Below are positions 53,245 through 61,089 of a stretch of 64,000 nucleotides of DNA, piece after piece. A model generated the notes under the pieces. That model was not told the DNA's origin. It saw only the letters and a list, made by a program, of their open reading frames with translations, and did no database searches. The DNA is from CAVQNQ01 sp963714205 (GTDB lineage: Bacteria > Acidobacteriota > Terriglobia > Bryobacterales > Bryobacteraceae): the NCBI GenBank assembly GCA_963714205.1, contig CAVQNQ010000002.1:186001-250000 (forward strand), read 5' to 3'. Made by a program: the position numbers and the translations under genes. How positions within the stretch are numbered: position 1 is the stretch's first letter; every line of letters begins with the position of its first letter.

Positions 53245-55218
53245 ATGCCGCGCCCGCCGGATTCCCGACGCCGCACCTTCCAATGGCTGCGGGTTTCCTT
53301 GCGCGCCCAAGGCGTGGCTGCATTAGTTGTGCCCCTGGGGGCCTTGTTCGCCGCTCTCTGTTCCATCTTCTGGATGGAGGGTGACGTCCGGGAAGCCGAC
53401 CAGACCGTGGCCTCCTTCTACGATACCCGTTCCGAGCTGGTGCGGCTGCGCAGTTCGCTGACGGATGCCGGCATCGCATCAGGTGTCTTCGCGGCCACCG
53501 GGCAGACGCAGTACCGGACATCCTTCGAGGAAGCCCGCACGGCAGCCGGCGCGGCCTTGAGCCGCTTGCCATCGTTGATCGGAAACGATCCAGCCGCGGT
53601 CGCGGAACTGGGCCAAATACAAAAGGTGGCGGGCCAGGATCTCGCGTTCCTGGCCCGCGCCGCAAACGCCGGGCCGGGGGCGGGCGCGCCGTGGATCGAT
53701 CGCGCCAAGGCGCTTGAAACCGATGCCGCGGCCCGCATCGGCGTGCTCAGCAATGAGAACGAGCGCCGGTTCGCCCAGGCGCGCTCCGATCGGGATCTCC
53801 AACGCCGGAAGCTCTTCCAGATAGTGGTGATCTGCGGAGTCGTGGGCCCGTTGGGCGCCCTGTTAGTGCACCTGCTGCTGACGGGCAGGCTGGTGCGCCG
53901 CATCCAGGCCGTTCAGGAAAACGCCCGCCGTATGGCGCATGGCCTGCAGCTCCAGCCCTTTCCCGCGGGCACCGACGAGATCGCCGACCTTGCCCGCCAG
54001 ATCGAAGACGCCGCCTACCTCTTGAATGCTCGCGAGCGCGAACTCGCCGAAAGCGAGAAGCGCTACCGGGACCTGTTCGACCGCGCGCCCATCCCTTACG
54101 AGGAGACCGACGTCAACGGCGTGGTGCGGCGCTTCAACCAGGCCGTCTGCGCCCTGCTGAAATGCACGCCCGATCAGATCCTGGGCTGCAAAGCCTGGGA
54201 TTTCGTGGCTCCCGATCAGAAAGACGAGATTCGCGACGCCATGCTGAAGCGCATCGCCACCGGTATGGAAACCGCCCCGTTCGAGTGCGAGTACCTGATC
54301 GAGGATGGCTCCAGTATCACGGTCGAGATCCGCGAAAATCTCATCCGCGACGAGCCGGGCACGGTGACCGGCACCTGCCGCTCCCTGATGGACGTGACCG
54401 AACGGAATCTGGCGGCCGTGGCGGCCCGTAAGGTGGAACAGTATGCCATGGAGCTGCGCAACAAGAACGAGCAGCTCGCCCGCGCCCTGGATGCCGCGCG
54501 CACCGCCACGGAGGCCAAGAGCCGCTTCCTGGCCAGCGTCTCGCACGAGCTGCGCACGCCGCTGAACGGCATCATCGGCTTCTCCGAACTGATGTATGAC
54601 GAGAAGGTGGGGCCGGCTACCGCGGAGCAGCGCGAATGCCTGTCCGACATCCTCACCAGCGGCCGCCATCTGCTGAATCTCATCAACGACATCCTCGATC
54701 TTTCCAAGGTGGAGGCCGGTAAGATGGAATTTCATCCCGAGCCCGTCATGGTCGGCGAGCTCGTGCGGGAGGTTCGCGATGTCATCCGGCCGCTGGCCGA
54801 TAAGAAGGATCTCCAGCTTACTTGCGACGTCCCGCCGCGGCTTTCCGCGGTACTCGATCCGGGCCGCTTCAAGCAGGTTCTGTATAACTACCTTTCCAAT
54901 GCCGTGAAGTTCACGCCGGCCGGCGGGTCGGTGCAACTGCGCGTCACGCTGCTGGAAAACGAGGCCTTCCGCGTGGAGGTGGAGGATACCGGAATCGGCA
55001 TCCCGGCCGTCGAGATTTCGAAATTGTTCCAGGAGTTTCAACAACTTCCGAATAGCCGGAGGGCCGAGCAGGGAACCGGGCTGGGGCTGGCCCTGACGCG
55101 GCACATCGTGGAGGCGCAAGGTGGTTCGGTGGCCGTGCGCAGTACGCCCGGGCGCGGCAGCACCTTCTCGGCGGTTTTGCCGCTGGCGCCCCGGATGGCG
55201 GTCGCAAAAGCGGTGTAG
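53245..55218 (+). CDS. Membrane histidine kinase with CHASE3-like, HAMP and PAS domains
   Basis: A 657-residue kinase. Helix one (about residues 26-46), a helical periplasmic domain of CHASE3 type (about 50-190), helix two (about 193-215), HAMP (about 215-268), PAS (about 272-395; RAPIPYEETDVNGVVRRFNQ), coiled coil, HisKA with SVSHELRTPLNG and His434, and an ATPase domain with NYLSNAVKFTP, DTGIGIP and GTGLGLALTRHI. Head gene of the operon running to 59197. A TAAAAT hexamer at 53228-53233 lies 11 bases before ATG 53245. The likely partner is the REC-HPt-REC protein that follows. Confidence 0.94.
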   Translation: MPRPPDSRRRTFQWLRVSLRAQGVAALVVPLGALFAALCSIFWMEGDVREADQTVASFYDTRSELVRLRSSLTDAGIASGVFAATGQTQYRTSFEEARTAAGAALSRLPSLIGNDPAAVAELGQIQKVAGQDLAFLARAANAGPGAGAPWIDRAKALETDAAARIGVLSNENERRFAQARSDRDLQRRKLFQIVVICGVVGPLGALLVHLLLTGRLVRRIQAVQENARRMAHGLQLQPFPAGTDEIADLARQIEDAAYLLNARERELAESEKRYRDLFDRAPIPYEETDVNGVVRRFNQAVCALLKCTPDQILGCKAWDFVAPDQKDEIRDAMLKRIATGMETAPFECEYLIEDGSSITVEIRENLIRDEPGTVTGTCRSLMDVTERNLAAVAARKVEQYAMELRNKNEQLARALDAARTATEAKSRFLASVSHELRTPLNGIIGFSELMYDEKVGPATAEQRECLSDILTSGRHLLNLINDILDLSKVEAGKMEFHPEPVMVGELVREVRDVIRPLADKKDLQLTCDVPPRLSAVLDPGRFKQVLYNYLSNAVKFTPAGGSVQLRVTLLENEAFRVEVEDTGIGIPAVEISKLFQEFQQLPNSRRAEQGTGLGLALTRHIVEAQGGSVAVRSTPGRGSTFSAVLPLAPRMAVAKAV

Positions 55219-55254
55219 GATTTCTCGGAACGTGGGTTAAAATACGAAGATACT

Positions 55255-56796
55255 ATGGCCGGAGAGCCGATCCTCATCGTCGATGACACGCCCGTAAACC
55301 TGAAGTTGACGCGGATCCTTCTGGTCAACGAGGGTTACAAGGTACTTACCGCCGCCAGCGCCGAAGAGGCCCTGGACCTACTGCGCAGTTATCATCCCAC
55401 CTTGATTCTGGCGGACGTGCAATTGCCCGGCATGGACGGCCTGGAGCTGACCCGCCGCGTCAAACAGGCCGACGCTACCCGCGACATCCTGGTCGTGGCG
55501 CTGACCGCTTTCGCCGGTAAAGGCGACGAGCAGAGAGCCATCGACGCGGGATGCGACGGCTATATTACCAAGCCGATCGATACCCGCGCGCTGGGCAGCC
55601 GGATCCGTGAAATCCTGGACCGGCGGAATGAGACTCCGCCGCCGGCCGCGGCTCCCGCCGGCGAGAGTGGCCAGTCCACCGCGATTCCAGGCGTCGATCC
55701 CGCCGAGATGATGGTCTTGCGGCGCCGTTTTCTGGCCGAAGGCCAGGAGAAATCGCGGCAGTTGCTGCTGGATATGGATGGCCAGTTCAATGCCAACGAC
55801 GCGGCCAAGGCGGTGCATCAATGGATCGGAACCGGCGGATTGCTGGGCTACACGGCCATCAGCCGCCTGGCGCGCGAGGTCGAGGCAGCCCTGCTCGAGC
55901 GGCCGGTGGACAACTCCCAGCTTCGCGATTCCCTGACCAACCTGGCCCTGGCGTTCAACAGCCCGCGGGAAGCCCGCGACGCGCCCATCTCGGATCAGAT
56001 CGTCAAGACGCTCTCGGGTAAGCGCGTGGTCGCCGTGGGGTTTCCGGCTAACGAAGCGCAGCGCCTGAACGTGGCCCTGGAACGCGCGCAATCGTCCGCA
56101 CTGTTCGTGGATCTCACCGAACCTCCCAATTCGCGGAGGGCGCTCGATTGCCAGTTGGCGGCGGTGCACGTGGACGCCGAAACCATGGGCTCGCGCTGGC
56201 TCGATCCGGCCTATGCGCGGGAAGAGCGCCCCATGGTGTTCGTGGGGACTCGCGACGACCTGCTGTCACTCGATCACGCTGTTCAATCCCTGGCGCGCGA
56301 ATTTCTGATGGATGCCTGGCAGCCCGAGGAGGCCCTGGTGCGGCTGAGCCTGGCCCTGTCGCCGCGTCCCGAAGGTGCGCCTGCTGCCTCCCAGCCACGC
56401 GCCCAGCGTAGTCTGACCGCGGCCAGCCCGGCGGGACGGGCCCAGGTGCTGATCGCCGACGACGATCCCATGGTTTTGGCTCTCGTTCGGACCGCGCTCC
56501 AGAACTTCGGCATGGAGTGTCACACGGCCTCGGACGGCCCGGAAGCTCTCGCGGCGGCTCGCCGCCTCAAGCCGGCGGCCGCGGTCCTCGACGTGAACAT
56601 GCCCGGCATGGATGGCTTCGAAGTGCTGGCGGCCATGCGCGCCGAGGAGATTCCCTCGCGGGTTCTGCTGCTGACCGCGCGCCAGCAGGAGAATGACGTG
56701 ATCCGCGGCTTCACCCTCGGGGCCGACGATTACGTGGTCAAACCGTTCAGCCCCATGGAACTCGTGGCGCGCCTGAAACGGCTGCTCGCGCGATGA
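55255..56796 (+). CDS. REC-HPt-(degenerate REC)-REC phosphorelay protein
   Basis: A 513-residue protein with no output domain of known kind. REC1 (about residues 5-122) has acceptor Asp54 in ILADVQLPGMDG. An HPt-like helical domain (about 148-235) carries His188 in VHQWIGTGGLLGY, near the family pattern HxLKGxxxxLG. A segment at about 255-370 looks like a receiver fold without an acceptor aspartate. REC2 (about 396-513) has Asp446 in AVLDVNMPGMDG and the lysine in YVVKPFSP. This makes a chain for several phosphotransfers in one protein. Its stop overlaps the start of the HEAT gene (ATGA at 56793-56796). Confidence 0.9.
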   Translation: MAGEPILIVDDTPVNLKLTRILLVNEGYKVLTAASAEEALDLLRSYHPTLILADVQLPGMDGLELTRRVKQADATRDILVVALTAFAGKGDEQRAIDAGCDGYITKPIDTRALGSRIREILDRRNETPPPAAAPAGESGQSTAIPGVDPAEMMVLRRRFLAEGQEKSRQLLLDMDGQFNANDAAKAVHQWIGTGGLLGYTAISRLAREVEAALLERPVDNSQLRDSLTNLALAFNSPREARDAPISDQIVKTLSGKRVVAVGFPANEAQRLNVALERAQSSALFVDLTEPPNSRRALDCQLAAVHVDAETMGSRWLDPAYAREERPMVFVGTRDDLLSLDHAVQSLAREFLMDAWQPEEALVRLSLALSPRPEGAPAASQPRAQRSLTAASPAGRAQVLIADDDPMVLALVRTALQNFGMECHTASDGPEALAAARRLKPAAAVLDVNMPGMDGFEVLAAMRAEEIPSRVLLLTARQQENDVIRGFTLGADDYVVKPFSPMELVARLKRLLAR

Positions 56797-57866
56797 CCGG
56801 CGTTGAATTCCGGGTGGTGGCGTACCTCTACTGCGGGTACGCGCTTCTGCTCTTCGCCACCTTCATCATGGCGGTGCGGCGCGGGTTTGCCGCGCGCCGG
56901 CTCGCGCGCGCCTCAGCCCTTCTGCGTCCCCAAATGCGCGACGCCCTGGTGGACTACCTGGCGGGGAACCACGATCTGACCCGGCTGAAGGACTTCGTGC
57001 GGATCAGTTGGACCGATACCAGCGAAACGCTGCTGGGCTTCCAGAGCACGGTGGGCGGCAGCGCGCTCGATCAACTCTGCGAGCTCACGCTCGACTTGAC
57101 CCTGGCTCACGAGTGGTGCCAGCAGGCGCGCTCGAAGAACGCGACAGCCCGCCGGACCGCCTTCCTGCGCCTGGCCTTCATTTGCGGCTTCGAGCCCTGC
57201 CGGCGGGTGGCCGGTGAGCTGCTGGAGGAGGCGCTCGAAGACCCGGATCCGGAAGTCCGGCTGGCGGCCTCGCGCGGCCTGTTGAAAACCGGCGATATCC
57301 GCGATGTGGAGCGCGTCTTCGAACAAGCCGTCTCCCACAGCCTCATGATCCGCGTCCTGCTCACCGAGGACCTGCGCCGTTATGCCATTCCGTTGTGCGA
57401 GGGGCTGATCCCCAAAATCGTCGGAGCCAGGGAGAAGTCCCGCATTTTGGCGATGCTCGATATTTTGACGGCCTGGGAGCGTGCCATCCCGCTGCCCGCG
57501 CTGGCCTTGCTGCTGGACGACCGCGACCCCGAAATTCGCCTGCGGGCCATAGCCCTGGCGCCCATGGTGCCCTACTCGGCGGAGATCCGCAACGGCATCA
57601 TGCAAGCCCTCTCGGAAGACGAGCTCGATATTCGCCTCGCGGCGGTGCGTAGCGCCGCCAGGATGAAGCTGAGGGAATCCATCCACATGCTGGCACACTT
57701 CCTGCGCAACGGCCCGGCCCAACTGGCGCGGGCCGCGGCCGCGGCTCTGGCTTCCCTGCCCCCCAGCGGCTGGACCACGCTGGAGGAGCTCGCCGGCAGC
57801 TCCAATCCTATGACCGCGGCCGAGGCCCGCGCGGCCTTGGAACGCGCGCGCCAGGTAGGTGCCTGA
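56793..57866 (+). CDS. Membrane-anchored HEAT-repeat protein
   Basis: A 357-residue protein. One N-terminal membrane helix (about residues 8-28, VVAYLYCGYALLLFATFIMA) is followed by cytoplasmic helical repeats. Repeat signatures of HEAT/PBS-lyase type are clear: EEALEDPDPEVRLAASRGLL, LALLLDDRDPEIRLRAIALA, and QALSEDELDIRLAAVRSAAR. HEAT repeats bind proteins. Placement between the phosphorelay protein and the glycosyltransferase, with overlaps on both sides, suggests that it connects the two. Confidence 0.9.
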   Translation: MTGVEFRVVAYLYCGYALLLFATFIMAVRRGFAARRLARASALLRPQMRDALVDYLAGNHDLTRLKDFVRISWTDTSETLLGFQSTVGGSALDQLCELTLDLTLAHEWCQQARSKNATARRTAFLRLAFICGFEPCRRVAGELLEEALEDPDPEVRLAASRGLLKTGDIRDVERVFEQAVSHSLMIRVLLTEDLRRYAIPLCEGLIPKIVGAREKSRILAMLDILTAWERAIPLPALALLLDDRDPEIRLRAIALAPMVPYSAEIRNGIMQALSEDELDIRLAAVRSAARMKLRESIHMLAHFLRNGPAQLARAAAAALASLPPSGWTTLEELAGSSNPMTAAEARAALERARQVGA

Positions 57867-59197
57867 TGGAATCGGCCGCCACCATCGTCACCGGCCTCAT
57901 TCAGGCCATCGTGCTGCTGCTGTGTCTGGCCGGAGCGGCCTGCTTCGTCGCGCTCCTGAAGGGCTGTTTCGTTTTGCGCCGGATGGGCCGGAGCGTGGCC
58001 CGCGACGACACTCCCATTCTGCTGAAATCCCCGCTGGTTCCGGCGGTGTCGGTAATCGCCGTGGCGCGCGACGCCTCGCTTGAGTCCCGCGAATTCGTGC
58101 GGCGCCTGGTGGGCCTGCATTTTGGCAAGCACGAGGTGGTCCTGGTTCTGGACGGCGCCAGCGCCTCCGCGCTCGAGGTCTGGACCCGCGAGTTCCACCT
58201 GCTGCGCTCCGGCCGGACCGATCCGGCATTCCCCGGCCTCGGCCCCACGGCCCAGGTGCGCGAAACCTACGCATTTACGGACCCCTATAGCCTCGTGGTG
58301 GTTGACAAGGACCGCGGCGGGGAAGCCGATGCGCTCAATGCCGGGGTGCGCGAGGCCTCTTCGCCGTGGATCGCGCTGATCGGCCCGGAGTGCGAATTCG
58401 AGCCCACGGTTCTGCTGCGCGTAGTCCGCCCGGTTCTCGAGTGGCCGGACACCTTGGGAGTCTGCGCGGGAGCGCCGACCCTGCCGACCGGCGGCCTGGC
58501 CGGTCAGTTTGCCGCCCTCGAATCCCTGCGCGCCTGGCTCGGCCGTTTCGCGGCCATGGCCGGTTGGGGCTTGCTGGGACCCATCCCGGGTAGCACCATG
58601 CTGCTCAAGCGCGAGGCCATCGCGGCGGTAGGCGGTTTCCAGGCCGGCGGTCTGGAGATGTTCCTGCGGCTGCACGCCCTGGCCCGCGCCGCCCACACGT
58701 CGTATCGCATCGCCCTGGTGCCGGACGCCATCAGCCGCTGCCGGACGCCGCAGTCCATGGAAGAACTGCGCCGGTTCACCATGTTCGAGCAATGGGGCAT
58801 TGCGCGCGCTTTGAGCTTCCGCGCGAGCTGGAAACAGGGGCTCTTCCCGCTCGGCTGGCTGCTTCCGGCCCTTTTCTGCGACCGCTTCATGCGCCCGCTG
58901 CTCGAGACCATCGTCTACCTGCTGACAGCGGCCGCCCTGGCGGCGGGTTGGCTGGATGCGCCTCTGGCGGGACTGGTACTGCTCTCGACCGTCGGGACGG
59001 GAATCCTGGTCTCGATGGCCGCAGTGGTGTTCCGCGAATTGACGGAGATGTCCGGCTCCGATCCCGGCCGGCTCGTCAAGATGTTCCTCTGCGTGTTTCC
59101 CGAGAATCTCGGCTATCGCCAGATTCGCAATTTCTGGTTGCTCGCGGGATACACGCGGCACGGCCCCGAGGGCGCAAAGCAAAGCCGCGGGCGGTAG
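57866..59197 (+). CDS. Membrane family 2 glycosyltransferase-like protein with degenerate active site
   Basis: A 443-residue protein with an N-terminal helix (about residues 9-33) and three or four C-terminal helices (about 325-440). The GT2 core is recognisable by SVIAVARDAS, GGEADALNAGV (151-161) and GSTMLLKREAIAAVGGF. Yet the metal-binding DxD is ECE (175-177, GPECEFEP), the catalytic ED region reads GLEMFLRLH, and the QxxRW motif is replaced by TMFEQW. In processive GT2 enzymes these residues bind nucleotide sugar and catalyse transfer. The protein may be a pseudo-enzyme or use altered chemistry. ATG 57866 shares its A with the stop of the HEAT gene. Confidence 0.85.
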   Translation: MESAATIVTGLIQAIVLLLCLAGAACFVALLKGCFVLRRMGRSVARDDTPILLKSPLVPAVSVIAVARDASLESREFVRRLVGLHFGKHEVVLVLDGASASALEVWTREFHLLRSGRTDPAFPGLGPTAQVRETYAFTDPYSLVVVDKDRGGEADALNAGVREASSPWIALIGPECEFEPTVLLRVVRPVLEWPDTLGVCAGAPTLPTGGLAGQFAALESLRAWLGRFAAMAGWGLLGPIPGSTMLLKREAIAAVGGFQAGGLEMFLRLHALARAAHTSYRIALVPDAISRCRTPQSMEELRRFTMFEQWGIARALSFRASWKQGLFPLGWLLPALFCDRFMRPLLETIVYLLTAAALAAGWLDAPLAGLVLLSTVGTGILVSMAAVVFRELTEMSGSDPGRLVKMFLCVFPENLGYRQIRNFWLLAGYTRHGPEGAKQSRGR

Positions 59198-59256
59198 TCT
59201 CAAAACCCCCGTCCCGCAGCGTCACGCTCTACCTCGAGATAGCCGCCGGAAGGCAG

Positions 59257-59574
59257 CTACGGGTTGAAAATTAGCCTGGTCCGGGTGCCGCCGATGCGAA
59301 TTTCCGAGATGGCGGATTTTCCGCCCTCGGCCGTGTAGCGGACTACCGTGGTGCCGAACTTCGTGCCGCCGTTTTCGACCTTCACCGGCACTTCAATGGA
59401 ATTCTTGCCGTCCGCGATAGTGACCTTGGATTCCTCTATGTTGAGGCGGTACTCGCCTGCTTTCAACTCCTTGCCGTTAACGACAGCGGACTGCGTGAGG
59501 TTCACTCGGTAAGTCGCCGCACTAGCTATCGCAAGGAAAAAGAGGGTGAGTAGAAAGCTCGCTTTCTTGGCCAT
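59257..59574 (-). CDS. Small secreted beta-rich protein
   Basis: A 105-residue protein with a signal peptide (KASFLLTLFFLAIASAAT). The mature part (NLTQSAVVNGKELKAGEYRL, NGGTKFGTTVVRYT, EIRIGGTRTRLIFNP) is regular beta-strand sequence typical of small exported acidobacterial proteins with unknown role. A hairpin AGGGCT-GGTA-AGCCCT lies upstream of the start at 59599-59614. Convergent with the glycosyltransferase gene. Confidence 0.82.
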   Translation of the reverse strand: MAKKASFLLTLFFLAIASAATYRVNLTQSAVVNGKELKAGEYRLNIEESKVTIADGKNSIEVPVKVENGGTKFGTTVVRYTAEGGKSAISEIRIGGTRTRLIFNP

Positions 59575-59658
59575 GATTGTCTCCTGATCTCCTGTAACAG
59601 GGCTGGTAAGCCCTATGAGATTTTAACACCACTTTATCGTGGATGCTAGAAGTATGGC

Positions 59659-61014
59659 CTACACCGTCTCCAGCGCGGCCTGCATCATGGCCCGGGTATA
59701 GGCCACGCTATAGGTGATACCCGTATAGCCGCCGCCGCCGGGGTATCCGCCGATCCGTCCACGATCGCGGTCGTAGTCGAGCGCGCGGGGATGCTCGGGA
59801 TAGATCGTCCCGGTATATTTGTTGGCGACCAGCGCCTTCATGACCCCGAACATATCCACCAGGCCGGCGTCGATGAAGACTTCCGAGTATCGCTCGTGAG
59901 GCTTTACCACGAATACGTTGCGATAGTGCATATGGTTGATGCGTTTGCGGCTGGCAAAATAGCCCGCCACCTCCACGGGGTCTTCGCCCATCTCCCGCGT
60001 GACGCCGCAATCGAAGGTGATGCCATTGGCGGGGCTGTTGACGATCTCGATGAGGTGCTTCCAGCCCGCCAGCGAGCCCATGATTTGCTGGGAGCCGCGG
60101 CTGATGGGCGCGGGAGGATCGTTGGGATGCAACGCCATGCGGACGCCCGCCTTCTCGGCTGCCGGGATGGCGGCCTTGAGGAAGTAGGTGATGTTCTTCC
60201 ACATCTCGTCCAGGTTGTGCGCGCCTTCCTGCGCGAGCGGCGGCAGGTCCCTGAATTTCACTCGTTTGGCGTTCGGATACGCCTGCAGGGTTTCGGGGGT
60301 GAGTTGCCCCTTCTCGTCGCGCAGCATCCCGGGCACGACTTGGCCGTTCTCGTCGATGAGCAACTCCAGATCGTAGTCGAAGCCCGTGTAGCCTGCGTTG
60401 GCCCGGCCAACCTGCTCGAAATAGCCCTCGACCGCCCGGTGCGCGTAGAAGTTGTACTCGACCACCGTAAGCCCGCCCTTGCCGGCGGCTTCGAGGGACG
60501 CGACCATCGCTTCCATGTCTTTGTCGCGGCCGTCCCGCCCGTAGATGATCGAGTTGGGCACGTTGATCATGGCGTTATAGGCCACCATGCCGTGATCCTT
60601 GGCCGCCTGGACGGTGGCGCGGACATTTTCTTCACGCCAGGGGAAGCCGCCCACGTTGACGCCCAACAGGTGGGCCACGCCGATCTGCCTGAGACGCTGG
60701 TACGCCGCCGGGCTATTATAGCGGTCGCTTCCAGCCGGGGCCGCGGCCGGAGCGGCTTCCGGGCGGGGCGCCAGCCTTCCACCGAAGCCGCCGCCCAAGT
60801 TCCCGGGAGCCGCTTGGGCGCGAGCCGGCGATTCCGCGCTGGCGGGCGGCACGCCGCTATCGCCCAGGCTCAGACTGATTTTGGGAGTGTCCGGACCCTC
60901 CTCAATGGGCCATTTGCGCGTCGCGGCGGCGGCATTCACTGTCTCGGCGGACTGCGCCAGGGCCGCGGCCCCCACGCCCCGCATCATCGTTCTTCTGGAA
61001 AAGCGGAATTCCAT
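59659..61014 (-). CDS. Tat-exported mannonate dehydratase-like protein
   Basis: A 451-residue protein. The N terminus (FSRRTMMRGVGAAALAQSAE) is a Tat-type signal, followed by a long Ala/Pro-rich spacer. From about residue 105 the TIM-barrel of the mannonate dehydratase (UxuA) family is visible: VVEYNFYAHRAVEGYFEQVG, RANAGYTGFDYDLELL, MALHPNDPPAPI, ITFDCGVTREMG, NHMHYRNVFVV and GTIYPEHPRAL. UxuA is normally cytoplasmic and removes water from mannonate. Here export is predicted and the cysteine/aspartate positions near HPDDPP are partly changed (HPNDPP), so activity is uncertain. It follows the arabinofuranosidase gene by about 75 bases. Confidence 0.85.
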   Translation of the reverse strand: MEFRFSRRTMMRGVGAAALAQSAETVNAAAATRKWPIEEGPDTPKISLSLGDSGVPPASAESPARAQAAPGNLGGGFGGRLAPRPEAAPAAAPAGSDRYNSPAAYQRLRQIGVAHLLGVNVGGFPWREENVRATVQAAKDHGMVAYNAMINVPNSIIYGRDGRDKDMEAMVASLEAAGKGGLTVVEYNFYAHRAVEGYFEQVGRANAGYTGFDYDLELLIDENGQVVPGMLRDEKGQLTPETLQAYPNAKRVKFRDLPPLAQEGAHNLDEMWKNITYFLKAAIPAAEKAGVRMALHPNDPPAPISRGSQQIMGSLAGWKHLIEIVNSPANGITFDCGVTREMGEDPVEVAGYFASRKRINHMHYRNVFVVKPHERYSEVFIDAGLVDMFGVMKALVANKYTGTIYPEHPRALDYDRDRGRIGGYPGGGGYTGITYSVAYTRAMMQAALETV

Positions 61015-61089
61015 ATCCGAACCTCCGGCCAACAGCACATCCTGATCCCGTGAGTATATACCCGCCGGCCACCCCGGCGGCTCAACTCT

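Noticed and set aside
57572..59203. Minus-strand frame opposite the glycosyltransferase-like gene
   Set aside because: The plus strand has the GT2 motifs, membrane helices and overlap coupling with the HEAT gene; the minus frame shows none.
59599..59614. Hairpin AGGGCT-GGTA-AGCCCT as a terminator
   Set aside because: It lies upstream of the small minus-strand gene and the nearby T-run is six bases away on the other strand's reading; the position does not fit termination of either neighbour.
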